Assembly (NCBI GenBank): GCA_033439685.1
Contig: JAUEDM010000002.1
Span: 2,604,001-2,668,000, forward strand
Length of the DNA stretch: 64,000 bases
From: Apodospora peruviana
Lineage: Eukaryota; Ascomycota; Sordariomycetes; Sordariales; Lasiosphaeriaceae
Direction: 5' to 3'
This document shows, one piece after another, positions 12,070 to 22,600 of this stretch (its first letter is position 1; every line of letters begins with the position of its first letter). The notes beneath the pieces are model-generated. The model was not told where the DNA came from. It saw nothing but the letters and a program-made list of their open reading frames with translations, and searched no databases. Both the position numbers and the translations under genes were made by a program.

Positions 12070-13908
12070 ATGGCGACTCCCGAGGAGCAGGCCGTCGCCT
12101 TTAAGAACGACGGAAACAAGGCGTTTGCTGCACATGACTGGCCCACAGCTATCGACTGCTATACAAAAGCGATCGAGCTGAACGACAAGGACCCGGCCTT
12201 CTGGTCAAATCGTGCCCAGGTTCGTCCCGCCTGACCATGCATTGCTCGCGTGACTGACCAACTTACCGTGTTGTATAGGCCTACTTGAAGACGGAAGCAT
12301 ACGGCTATGCCATAAGAGATGCGACCAAGGCGATCGAGCTTAAACCAAGTTTCGTCAAGGTTCGCAGCCTGCCCACCCCTACCCGAGTCCGACGTTTATG
12401 TAGCCTTGAACGGGAGCCGGGCCTAAACTGAAGTCAAACTGACCGGGAACCAAATAGGCATATTACCGCCGCGCAACCGCCTATGCAGCGATCCTAAAGC
12501 CTAAGGAGGCCGTCAAGGACTTCAGAACGTGTTGCAAGATCGACCCTGGAAACAAGGATGCCAAGCTCAAGCTGGTCGAGTGCGAAAAGGTTGTGCGCCA
12601 GCTCGCATTCTTTGCCGCCATAGAAGTCGGCGACGAACCATCTGCGATTGAGGGTCTCGATGTCGACAGCATACACGTGGAAGACACGTACGATGGCGTG
12701 CGGCTGGGCAAGGAAATGACACAAGAGTTCATTGACGACATGACGGAGCGGTTCAAGAACGGCAAGAATATCCACAAGAAATACGTCTACCAGATCATTG
12801 TCGCGGTCAGGAATATCGTATATAATGAGCCGACTATGGTCGAGATGGAGATTCCCGAGGGCGTGGAACTGACGGTTTGCGGTGACACTCACGGTTGGTC
12901 CCACCGCCTTCGAGTATGGGTTGAGAAACCGGGCGCTAACAGGTTTGTGAAACAGGACAATATTTCGATCTCATGGAATTGTTCCGGTTAAACGGTGCAC
13001 CAGCTGAGAAACACTGGTACCTGTTCAATGGAGACTTTGTAGACAGAGGCTCGTGGTCGTGCGAGATTGCGCTGCTCCTGTATGCGTACAAGTGGCTAAG
13101 ACCGAACGGCTTCTTTATCAACCGCGGAAACCACGAGACAGACGACATGAACAGGGTATATGGATTCGAGGGAGAGTGCAAGGCCAAATATAACGAGCGG
13201 TAAGTTGAGCAAACTCAACCCATGTTGCAATCACGCCGACTGACAACCCATTAGGACGTTCAAGCTGTTTTCCGAAAGCTTCTCAGCCCTACCACTGGCG
13301 ACATTAGTCGGCCACAAGTATTTTGTCCTGCACGGAGGTCTCTTCTCGGACGACAATGTCACACTGGATGACATCCGAAAACTAAACAGGCATAAGCAAA
13401 GGCAGCCTGGCCAAGCCGGCTTGATGATGGAAATGCTATGGACAGATCCGCAGACGGAGCCCGGTCGCGGCCCGAGCAAGCGCGGCGTCGGTATGCAGTT
13501 TGGACCTGATATCACCAAGAGATTCTGCGAGAAGAACGGTCTGGAAGCAGTTATCCGGAGTCACGAGGTCAGGATGGCTGGATACGAGGAGGAGCATGAT
13601 GGAAAGTGCATTACTGGTATGTCACAACCCCTTAGCTTCTGTTGGATGATCGAATGTGGCAGATGTTGGCTAACTTTTGTGTTTGCAGTCTTCTCGGCCC
13701 CCAAGTATTGCGATATGACGGAGAACAGGGGAGCGTATATCAATATTGGCCCAGATTACAAGCTGCGGTTTAACCAGTTTGATGCCGTCCCACATCCGGA
13801 TATTAGACCCATGGTAAGTGCAACGAGCATCTACCTTCCTGTAACTGTCAGCTAACATAATCCCCATAGGCGTACGCACAGAGCTCCGTCATGTCCTCTC
13901 TAATGTAG
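12070..13908 (+). CDS. PPT1: Serine/threonine protein phosphatase 5 (Ppt1), seven exons
   Basis: TPR-containing phosphatase that docks on the Hsp90 C-terminus and dephosphorylates Hsp90 and Cdc37 (known for PP5/Ppt1). Exons 12070-12219, 12279-12359, 12458-12893, 12956-13199, 13255-13616, 13689-13813 and 13870-13908 give 478 aa, the normal length. Three TPRs occupy about residues 7-110 (FKNDGNKAFAAHDW, YTKAIELN, YYRRATAYAAI). The PPP catalytic domain follows with GDTHGQ, GDFVDRGSW, RGNHE, HGGLF and the SAPKYCD loop, so the metal- and phosphate-binding residues are all present. The extreme C-terminus MSSLM is the short autoinhibitory tail. ATG 12070 starts directly before TPR1. All splice phases close. 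Very secure. Confidence 0.96.
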
Positions 13909-14458
13909 AACAAGAGGGAATGGGCCTATCTGAAAGCTGTAGTAAGAAGTAGAAAGGTTTCAAAGAATCCAGGGACGGACCAGTGAACGACGTGATAACA
14001 GCAATACATGGGTCAAAGCAGCACTGCGTATTTTCCCTTTGGTTATGGATGGCATCTTGCTCCTCGGCACATGGTGGAGTCATTGGGAGGAAGCGTGGGC
14101 TGAGTTTTAGCAGTTTTGCTTGATCTTTGTGGCCTTAAACCTCATAAACTTTCTCTCGCCAGCGCACATCAGTTGATTTCAGCGTTGTATAACTAGGAGA
14201 ACCTATTCGCTTAATATTCAGAAAAATAAATATTAAACATTAGGTTCCAGACATAAGGACTAACCGCTGTCCAGCAAGCAGCAGCCCATCTATATTTCTA
14301 TTCGATCTAGGAAATCACCAAACAAACTCCTACTCATGCAAACACTGTCGACAAGGAGAGTAAACAACATGCGACTAGGTACCAAGACGCTCAAAGATCA
14401 AGCATCATATCCCACGATGCCGATCAACCAACAGATATCATCAAACATGGACCAAATC
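13909..14458. other. Convergent 3' flank between PPT1 and a surface protein gene
   Basis: The two flanking genes point at each other, so this should hold two terminators. AT-rich stretch at 14210-14240. No gene seen. Confidence 0.55.
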
Positions 14459-15808
14459 TCACATGAACCAACCCAACAATATCACAACCAACCCTAGTCC
14501 TCTCCCAACCGCACCAACGACACCAGGACCTGCGGCAGCGGCACCTCCCTGACTAGGTAACTCCTTGGCCACCGTAGCTGTGGCACCGCCGGCGTTCACG
14601 ACGCTACAGCTCGCCGTGCCGCAACTATACCCGCTCGGGCAGCATCCTGGGATTGGTCCGCCGGCGTCCTTGTCGCACATAAACCACCCGCCTGCGCAGG
14701 TTCCTGTCCCTTTTGCTGCTGGTAGGTCGGTAGCGGGGACGACTACTGTTATGCCGTTTGTTGTGAGGATGGTGGTCATGCTGATGGGCGGGCAGGAGGT
14801 GGTTTGACAGTCGCGACCGGTCTGGCAGCAACCCCCGCCTGCCGAGGCTTTGCAGGCGTAAAAGCCTGTTGGGCAGAAGGTGTTTATTCCCGACGGGAGG
14901 GATGAGGTTGGTCGGATTGGGGGGATTATATCACCATCTGTACTAGTAGTAGTCGTGGTTCCAGTTGGGGTTGTTGGACTTTGGGTTGGGGTTGTTGGTG
15001 TCGGGGTTGTTGTGGGAGTGGTTGACGTCGTGGGAGGAGTAGGAAGAGGAGGAGGCGGTGCTATGGTTATAGACGTGGAAGTAGTTGAGGGGGGGATAGT
15101 GGTGATGGTGGACGACTTGACACAGCCCACGCCCTCGCAAACAAAACCGGGGATGCAACAGCCGCCGCCGATGTTGGCGCCGCAGGCGGTGTTGCCGGCC
15201 GCGCAACCGGAGACGGAACCGCCGCATGTCGCGCCCGAGGGACAGCAGCCGACGGGACCCAGACCGGTGTCCGGGATCTTGACGCAGGTTTCAGAGGTCT
15301 GGCAGCACGAGTTTGGGTAGCCGATGGCCGCACAGCTGGCGGTACCGGTTGGGCAGGCCCAGTCGCGTTTTTTTAGGAGGGTAGCTAGCGCTTCTGCTGC
15401 TCGGCGGAAGATGTTGTGTCTCTTCTCGTTTATGGATGATGGTAAGTAGTCGAGTTGGTGGAGTTGTTGGTGCGGCGCAAATGGTGATCGGTAGGAGAGG
15501 GAGGCCGAGGCGTTGGTGAAGAGTCGGCGAGCGTCTTGTTCGTCTTCGGAGATGCGCCGCGCTTCCGCTTCTTTCATGATGGGTCCTGCTGGTGGTACCT
15601 GTGGTGGAATCTGGGGGGCAAGCGCAAAGTCTGCGTCTTCTGCCGGGAAAGCGCAGTACTCGTGGTAGAACTTCTCGCCCTGGTCGGGCGTCATTTTCTT
15701 GATGGCTGTTGGGAGTAGAGGTAGTAGCTGTTGCTGTTGCTGGGCTGCCTCGGCGGCTTCGATTTGTGCTGTCACGAGCAGCCATAACGATAGCGGTAGG
15801 ATGTGCAT
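14459..15808 (-). CDS. Cysteine-rich secreted, probably GPI-anchored protein
   Basis: Single-exon 449-aa protein. Residues 1-18 (MHILPLSLWLLVTAQIEA) form a signal peptide. A linker with a Q run and a dibasic site (LLKKRDW, near residue 150) precedes a block of Cys modules built on a CC-x4-5-C pattern (SCCQTSETC, GCCPSGATC, GCCIPGFVC). Then comes a Ser/Thr/Pro stalk of about 90 residues, and two more modules (GCCQTGRDC, GCCPSGYSC). The C-terminus ends in a small-residue region and a hydrophobic tail (GLGLVVILLGWFM) typical of a GPI signal. Known fungal proteins with this layout are annotated only as GPI-anchored or cell-surface proteins; no enzyme motif is present. The KR site suggests Kex2-type processing of an N-terminal propeptide (inference). 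Start ATG 15808 is the one giving the signal peptide. Confidence 0.85.
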   Translation of the reverse strand: MHILPLSLWLLVTAQIEAAEAAQQQQQLLPLLPTAIKKMTPDQGEKFYHEYCAFPAEDADFALAPQIPPQVPPAGPIMKEAEARRISEDEQDARRLFTNASASLSYRSPFAPHQQLHQLDYLPSSINEKRHNIFRRAAEALATLLKKRDWACPTGTASCAAIGYPNSCCQTSETCVKIPDTGLGPVGCCPSGATCGGSVSGCAAGNTACGANIGGGCCIPGFVCEGVGCVKSSTITTIPPSTTSTSITIAPPPPLPTPPTTSTTPTTTPTPTTPTQSPTTPTGTTTTTSTDGDIIPPIRPTSSLPSGINTFCPTGFYACKASAGGGCCQTGRDCQTTSCPPISMTTILTTNGITVVVPATDLPAAKGTGTCAGGWFMCDKDAGGPIPGCCPSGYSCGTASCSVVNAGGATATVAKELPSQGGAAAAGPGVVGAVGRGLGLVVILLGWFM

Positions 15809-16754
15809 TGTGAATTATTATATCGGAGTTTGATTGTTTGGTATTGCCAACCTAAGTTCAGGTCTTTCAGGAGGTACAAGTTTGAGGGGGGATGGATTGG
15901 CACGGGCAACACAGCCTGTCGCGTGGAGGAACGAACGAGTTCTATTTGGACAGCATTTGAGGGATCATTTAATTCGTAATCGTGAGAAGAAATGAATTAG
16001 ATTGCCGGCGTAAATAACGTAAATGTCGTGAATGTTGTGCTAATACGGATATCGAGAATTTAAACGTCCACGATCGCGCCCGTCGAGTAGGTTGGTGGTA
16101 GGTCGCTTCAATCGGGTGGCTGGGGAGTGAGCGGGAATGAAACTGACGCATCTAAAAAAGGTCCGTTTCTCTCTAGCCCAACTGGGGTTCTGCGCGCATC
16201 TTCAAAAAGCTCTCATCTCTCTATATACCTTTCTCCTTTATAAAATTCGTATTTCCTTTGTAGTTTTACTATCCGTCTCCAACGACAATGCAGCTGGTTT
16301 GCAAGACCGTGATCGGATGCAGGTGTCCGCTGCCGTGCAGCCTCGGCGGCATTGAGGAACGATCGGGCGCTGCGGCCGGGGGCGGCGCGGCACAGGTACC
16401 TTCGGATCGGCCTGGGCACAATTAAGATCCCTGCATGCCACGTTGAAACGGAGAAATTCGAGAAAACCTGGTCGGAGACCGGATCGGGGACTTGCAAGCT
16501 AAGACATCCAAGAGATCACCAGCTTGGAAAGCAATACCAAGATTCGAAATGCCGAAAGGCCATTTCTTTTCTATGATGGGTATCATACCGGTCTTATCCA
16601 AGGCCTCGAGGCTACATCTAATGTACAAGACAAATACAGAACAGGAAACAAAGGAAAATAATCTATATACCCTCCCAAGAGATGCGAATGAATTACATGA
16701 TGTATACAGTATTGTACAGACAGTATTATAGTAGTTGCAGCAGTTACAGGCAGC
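15809..16754. other. Intergenic between surface protein and MRM1
   Basis: Contains the surface-protein promoter on the right of its start and the MRM1 3' flank. A TATATACC/TTTATAAAA pair lies near 16222-16245. No gene supported. Confidence 0.5.
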
Positions 16755-18815
16755 TTACCACAGAGCCACCTTCTTCTCATCCTCCTTCGTAATCTTCAAC
16801 GTCGTCTTGATCTCACCCTTCATGAACGCCGAGCATAGCAGTCCAGCCGCGACACTGACATTGAGACTATCCACGTTCGTACCTCCCGACATGTTGGGGA
16901 TGCTGACCTGGTAGTCCGATTGGGTGATAACCTGCCGCGACAAGCCCTCGCCCTCGCTGCCGACGACCAGAATGCACGGCTTCTTCGCAAGCGGGTCGCG
17001 CTCCTCGACCTCGTAGACGTTGAGCTGCTCCTTCCGCGTGGTCGCCGACGTCTCGGGCACGGCGGCGTACACCTCCCACCCACCTTTCTCGCGCGATTCC
17101 TCAAGAAAACCAGGTAGCGACTCGATCGAGAAGAGGGTGAGCGACTCCGACGCGCCGGCCGACGATTTCAGCGCCACCGGCGTCAACGAGGCCGAGTTGC
17201 GCTTGGTGATGGCGACCGCGCTTGCGCCCATGAAGCTGACGCCGCGCAGGATCGCGCCGAGGTTGCCCGGGTCGAGCACCTGGTCGAGCACAACTACCAG
17301 CGGCTTGTGCGTCTTGCTGTATTGCGCGGTCGCAATGAAGTCGGATGTGCCGTTGATGACGGCCTCCTCAGCCGATTGGTGGCCGAGGACCACCTGGAAC
17401 CCGACTTTACTCTTCTTCTCGGCCAGCGGGCCCAACCCCGTTACCGGCAGCTGGGGCAAGGGCGACGCCTCGAGGATGTAACCGTTGTGAGGGCGGCCGC
17501 CGCTCATCTGGTCCAGCAGCTTCAGCTTTCCACCCCTGACCAGTTCTGTCGTGACGCCTCGCGACTGCGCAAGCGTCTCTAGCGCCTGGTCCTTCTCCAT
17601 GTTCTGCCGTCTCTCGCCCGAGTAGATGTAGAACTTGTACAGCTTGCGCCGCGACGAGCGGAGAGCCGCCTCGACGACCGACTTGCCGTACAGGAACTGG
17701 GACGCCGCGGTGGTGTAAGGGATGGACCAGCCCCCTTCGGGTGTCTCGTCTACCTCCCCGGGGCTGCTTCTTCTTCCCAGATCTACGCCCGATCTCTCGA
17801 AAAACCGCCCGGAGGCTCTGGATCTTTCGCTGTCCCGGGGCCGACGGGCGTCTCCACGGTCTCCTCTGCCCACGCGACCACCATTTTCCCGGAAACGAGT
17901 AGGTGAACGAAACGACTCGCACTCTCTGGGAGGCCGAGAGCCACCACGAGAGTCACCAAAGAAATTGGACGTTTTTGACCAGCTCGAGGGAAGATCGGGG
18001 TCCGCGGATTTGGGCTCCCGAGCAGATCTTACAGGATCTCTAAGGGAACGGTCCTCGGTCTTAGACTTGAAATCTTGGCCGGAGATGGTCATAGAGCACC
18101 CAAAAGTGCTGACACTGTCTCGGCGACTCGAGGGACGATTACTGTCCCTGCGTCGAGGGCCGTCAGAGCTTGCAGGGTCTCTCGCGGGCCGCTCGTCGTC
18201 CCTAGGTCTAGCCACTCGGGCAGGGCTATCGTTGCTACGCGCAAAGATGCCGGAATCATCACTGCCGCGCAGTTTCCGGGAGCGCCCGGCACGTTTTGAA
18301 TCACTTCCAGCACCTCTCACCATCTCCTCGAGCTTGCTGAAGCCGTCTCCGCCCCGGGAGTCTCTGGTACGCCCGGCCGACTTGCGGTCAAAACCAGACT
18401 TTTTCTCCAAGGCATTGAGCTCATTCTGCAGTTTGCCTGTCTTGAGCTGATGGACGATGCTCTTCTTGGCGAAACTGTTATTTTGGTCATAGAAGCGCTT
18501 TTGGCGGGAGATGGGCTTAGCCTTGGTCGGGTCAATGGTAATGTCCTTTTTCCCCTTCCGGATCTTGAATCCGGGCTTTTCCAAGGCCTCGCGAGCTGCT
18601 TTCCTCTCGTTGTATGTCATGGGCTTCCCGTCGGCATTCAGCATAGGCGGCCTTGCCGGCCTTGCACTCTGAGTTTTCTGGGATTTCCGGAGGGCTGAGT
18701 GAATCGCCGATAGAGAACTTTTACCTCTCGAGTGATTGGCAAAAGCGAGTGGCCGCGCTGGCTTCGTCCACGCCAACATCGGCCCCGTGGGTCGGCAGAG
18801 CATTGAAAGGGTCAT
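16755..18815 (-). CDS. MRM1: Mitochondrial large-subunit rRNA 2'-O-methyltransferase (Mrm1)
   Basis: SpoU/TrmH-family (SPOUT) methyltransferase that 2'-O-methylates a conserved guanosine of mitochondrial 21S rRNA (known for yeast Mrm1/Pet56). Intronless, 686 aa. The N-terminus is basic and Ser-rich with few acids, a likely mitochondrial presequence. The substrate-binding domain begins near residue 380 (LYGKSVVEAALRSSRRKLYKFY). The three SpoU motifs are LDPGNLGAILR (motif 1), ILVVGSEGEGLS (motif 2) and SIPNMSGGTNVDSLNVSVAAGLL-like motif 3, whose Ser/Asn and knot residues are present. Between presequence and domain lies an unusually long, Arg/Ser/Asp-rich low-complexity region (about residues 145-370) that makes it much longer than yeast Mrm1. 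Start ATG 18815; a second ATG four codons later would do equally well. Confidence 0.94.
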   Translation of the reverse strand: MTLSMLCRPTGPMLAWTKPARPLAFANHSRGKSSLSAIHSALRKSQKTQSARPARPPMLNADGKPMTYNERKAAREALEKPGFKIRKGKKDITIDPTKAKPISRQKRFYDQNNSFAKKSIVHQLKTGKLQNELNALEKKSGFDRKSAGRTRDSRGGDGFSKLEEMVRGAGSDSKRAGRSRKLRGSDDSGIFARSNDSPARVARPRDDERPARDPASSDGPRRRDSNRPSSRRDSVSTFGCSMTISGQDFKSKTEDRSLRDPVRSAREPKSADPDLPSSWSKTSNFFGDSRGGSRPPRECESFRSPTRFRENGGRVGRGDRGDARRPRDSERSRASGRFFERSGVDLGRRSSPGEVDETPEGGWSIPYTTAASQFLYGKSVVEAALRSSRRKLYKFYIYSGERRQNMEKDQALETLAQSRGVTTELVRGGKLKLLDQMSGGRPHNGYILEASPLPQLPVTGLGPLAEKKSKVGFQVVLGHQSAEEAVINGTSDFIATAQYSKTHKPLVVVLDQVLDPGNLGAILRGVSFMGASAVAITKRNSASLTPVALKSSAGASESLTLFSIESLPGFLEESREKGGWEVYAAVPETSATTRKEQLNVYEVEERDPLAKKPCILVVGSEGEGLSRQVITQSDYQVSIPNMSGGTNVDSLNVSVAAGLLCSAFMKGEIKTTLKITKEDEKKVALW

Positions 18816-19634
18816 GATGCCTCCCTCCCTCTTTCACACCTCCGGACTGGGTAGTCCGTCTAAACTCGCGGGGCGTCCAGTTTGCACTTTCAAATCTCTT
18901 TGAAAGCAGCTCAGTTGGATGTCCAAAGAGTGGCGATGAGTGGTGAGTGGTTCGGCTCCGTCGCGTTTGTTGATTCGGCTTTCAGGGGTGTGTCAAACAG
19001 CCAAACACTAATGTTGACGCCGTCCAGAAAGTAGGTTGATTTTTTGAATATCTGCAGTTGACAGTACGCAAGTTTGGCAGTACCTAAACTTTAACGAATA
19101 AAAAGCGGAACAAGAGAAGGATGTGCAGTTCAAGCCAGTTTTGCAGTGGAAATAAGACTCCTTGAACTCTGAAAGGTCTGAAGAAAGGCAAATCCAACCC
19201 AAAAAAAAGGTCTATCGTTATCGGTACCTGAGCCGACCCCGTCGCCAATCTTCCCCACGGTTCCAGCCCCACTCAGACGACCCTGGTCTAGTAGTCCATC
19301 CAGCCAATGGCAGCTGACGCATGCCGCCTCCCCGGCTCTGCTGCAGCGGCACTCAATACAGTGTGAAGAACCGCAGGGGACCCCGATAAAGCGCAAACGC
19401 GTGTTTCTTTAGCGGGCGCGTTCTCCTCTACCCGACCAAAATGCTCTCCCGTCGACGACAACCTCGCGGTGGAGTTGATGGTGTTGGCCACCCCGGCAAG
19501 AGCCCAAAGATCGGCCAACTTTTGGTGGTAGGCACGCGACCTGGAACCTGTTTTCAAACTGATTTGCCAATAGGAGCTAACAGACATAATTACTCGTCCC
19601 CGTGTCACCAGACCCGTGAAGCGCATTTATCGCG
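18816..19634. other. Divergent promoter of MRM1 and the remodeller
   Basis: 819 bases between divergent starts. No ORF with coding character. It ends just before ATG 19635. Confidence 0.5.
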
Positions 19635-22600
19635 ATGGAGAACAAGGGGTACATGAGCTCCGAAGACGAGCTCTTTAGTGGTGTGACGACAGAACCAACA
19701 TCCTACGACTTTCAGTCGGAGCTTACGAGCGACGAGGAGGATTATCACCACGAGGTTGCACCTCTAGCTCCTCCCATCGGTTCGGACACGAAGCCCGACT
19801 CGACCAGCGAAGCCGCCATCTCGGTCGAACCGATACCGAAGAGCGAGCACCCACTCAACCCCATGGAGGTCGATGATGGCGATGGCACCAACGGTATCAT
19901 CAGCGACCTTTCGAGCGTCGTCACAACAGACATTGCGAACGCGAAACCCAATGGCACCTTTAGTGGCGTTAAGCTGGTTGACATCGACATCCCTTTACGG
20001 TGGTTATCCCCAGACGAAAAGGCGGATTTCATGTATATCGAAGTCGACGATGAGGATTTGAACTGGAATCGGACACGGAGAACCAAGGTAAGCGGTGCGT
20101 GTTTGGATCTCGCGCGTTTATTTCGTGTCTCTCTTGTCTCAGTTCCTGCTCGTGGTCGTGGGAGTCAAACGCTGTGCTTTATGTCAAATCTCCAAGGAAG
20201 AGCTTCGGATGAAAAGATAAGAGGAGTTTGTTGAGCAAGTGCTCTTCTCGGCGAGGATCTTATCTTCCTTGTTTCCGTGAGACAGACTCCAGTGAGCTAA
20301 GGGTTGGAAATATTTGGGTAGTTTCTTTTCCCCTTTGCACTTTTCCAACTCAATCTCTCGAACATAGGGTATGAATGTCTTGCATGGGCCAAGAGAAGCA
20401 GAGTTACCTAGTTGTTTGGTAGCCCTCCCAGTTTTCATAGACTGTCCTCGGCGGCAGTCATGCGTAGCTGAGGGTTGCTAAGCAATACGTCTCAAAATTT
20501 GACCTTGGCTGGCAACATATTCTTCCCCTTTTGCGGTTTTAACCGCTCCTTCCACATTCGCTTTTTCTGGCCTCCTGCGAATTTCACCAGACACCAACTT
20601 TTTTTCACAGCAGGACCGCACTCCCACTCCACCACATCATTCGGCTTTCAACACACTCGTGAAAACACTGATCTCCCATTTTGGTTGATCGTGTTTTCAG
20701 TAACCAAGACCACTCTTCTTCTTCATAAACACACCTTCCATTCTGTCGCCTCCAGACAAAAGACGACTTGAGCGGAAAAGTGCAGTCGAGATGGTAGGCA
20801 ACCCGACGAGCACATCTTCATTTTTCTTCAACGTACCCCTCAAACATCCTTCCAGTTCATCCATCTTTCCTAATTCCCATGATACTCTTCTCTTGCCCTG
20901 TCATTTTGTCTACCAAAATCACCACACCTGGGACTTGAAATTTAGATTGCCATGACCAGCGTCAGATCTCTTGTTGAGATGGCGTTCAGATTCCATTCAG
21001 AGCTAACACAAAATCATATAGTCGTCTGACGAGTATATGGAGGAGGATGAGTTCTATGGATCTCGGAAGCGGAAGCGTGGTGGCGGCGACGGTGCTTACA
21101 TGGGACTTGACGAGGACGAGGAGTCTGACTTCGAGGCAACCAGACCCCGCGAGTCTCGCCAGAGATCACTTCGCTTTGGTTCTGGAGACAATGCGGGACG
21201 CCGAAGCACCCGCCCTAGCACGCGCGCCAACTCTCACTTGGCCTCCAGCGAAGAGCCCACGCCAGCTGGGAAACCGCGCTTGCGACCCCGACCAGAAAAG
21301 ATCAACCCTAGCATTTCCTTCAATGCAAGCCAGGATGACGACCGGGACCCTCTTCAGGACTCCGGCCCCGAGGATGGCGATGCTTATATCCCCGTCATTC
21401 AGTCAGATATTGTCAAGACGAGGGGACGAAAGAAGAAGATAAGGAAATTTTCTTTGAAGTTGAACGGCTCCAACCGCGGACACGATGTCAGCTCGGATAT
21501 CGAGTTTGAGACTCGTCGCTCCTCCCGAGCAAACAAGAACTCGAAGAACATGACAATTGACTATGCTGAAGACGATGATATCTACTACGTCGATGAAGAA
21601 AAGACTCCTGGGCTACCCAAGATTCACGGCATCCGGGAGACCTTCCAGTCACCCGACTCAGTTGAGTTTAAAGAAGCTCATCGTCCTGTTTGCGACACCT
21701 GCGGCCTGTCAGACACGCATCACAAGGGGGTCATGATTTACTGCCAGGGCTGCTCGAATGTATACCATCGCACTTGCATCGGGCCGCGCAGTACGCGTGA
21801 GCAGTTGGTTACGAAGGTCGGCACCGACTCCTTTGTCCTTCAATGCCGCTTCTGTCTCTGCAACCACAAGAAAAAAGACCGTCGTGCACCCAGCCAAGAC
21901 ATGTGCTTTGGTTGCAATATGAAGGGGCGGGCTTGCGCGCCATTTTCTCAGAGAAAGACCCCCAAGCAGGAAGAGAAACTGCGCTTGGAGAACGACGGGG
22001 TTGACCCCATCACCCCTGTTGCACCGAATCTCATCAACAACAAGGAAAATGTCATGTTTCGGTGTTCACGATGCCACCGAGGCTGCCATTTTGAGCATCT
22101 TCCTCACCCAAATGGCTTGTCGGATCCGGCCATCAATGATCCCTTGAACCTCCGCAGGCATCGCCGAGATGAATATTCCATCACCTGGCTTTGCAAGACC
22201 TGTCAAGACACCGAGGACGAGAATATTGACAAGCTGGTTGCATGGAGACCTACCAATCGCGCTAGCTATACCAAAGGGCAGAGTATTCTTGATTTCACCG
22301 AGGATGAGGTTGAATACCTTATCAAGTGGCAAGACAAGTCCTATGCTCATTGCGTTTGGATGCCAGGCGCCTGGCTTTTCGGTGTCGGCAAGTCCACCAT
22401 GCGTTTGTCCTTCATCAAGCGTACTTTTGGCGAGGATGCAGACGAGGATGCAACCACTGATGAGGCGTCGAAGGATTCACTGCTCCGGTGGACGGAAAAG
22501 GATGCCGTTCTTGACCCCTGGCTGACACCCGACATCATCTTGGATGTCAATTTCTCTCCGAGGTCCCGAGACCAGGAGCAGAAGTATAAGCACATGTCTC

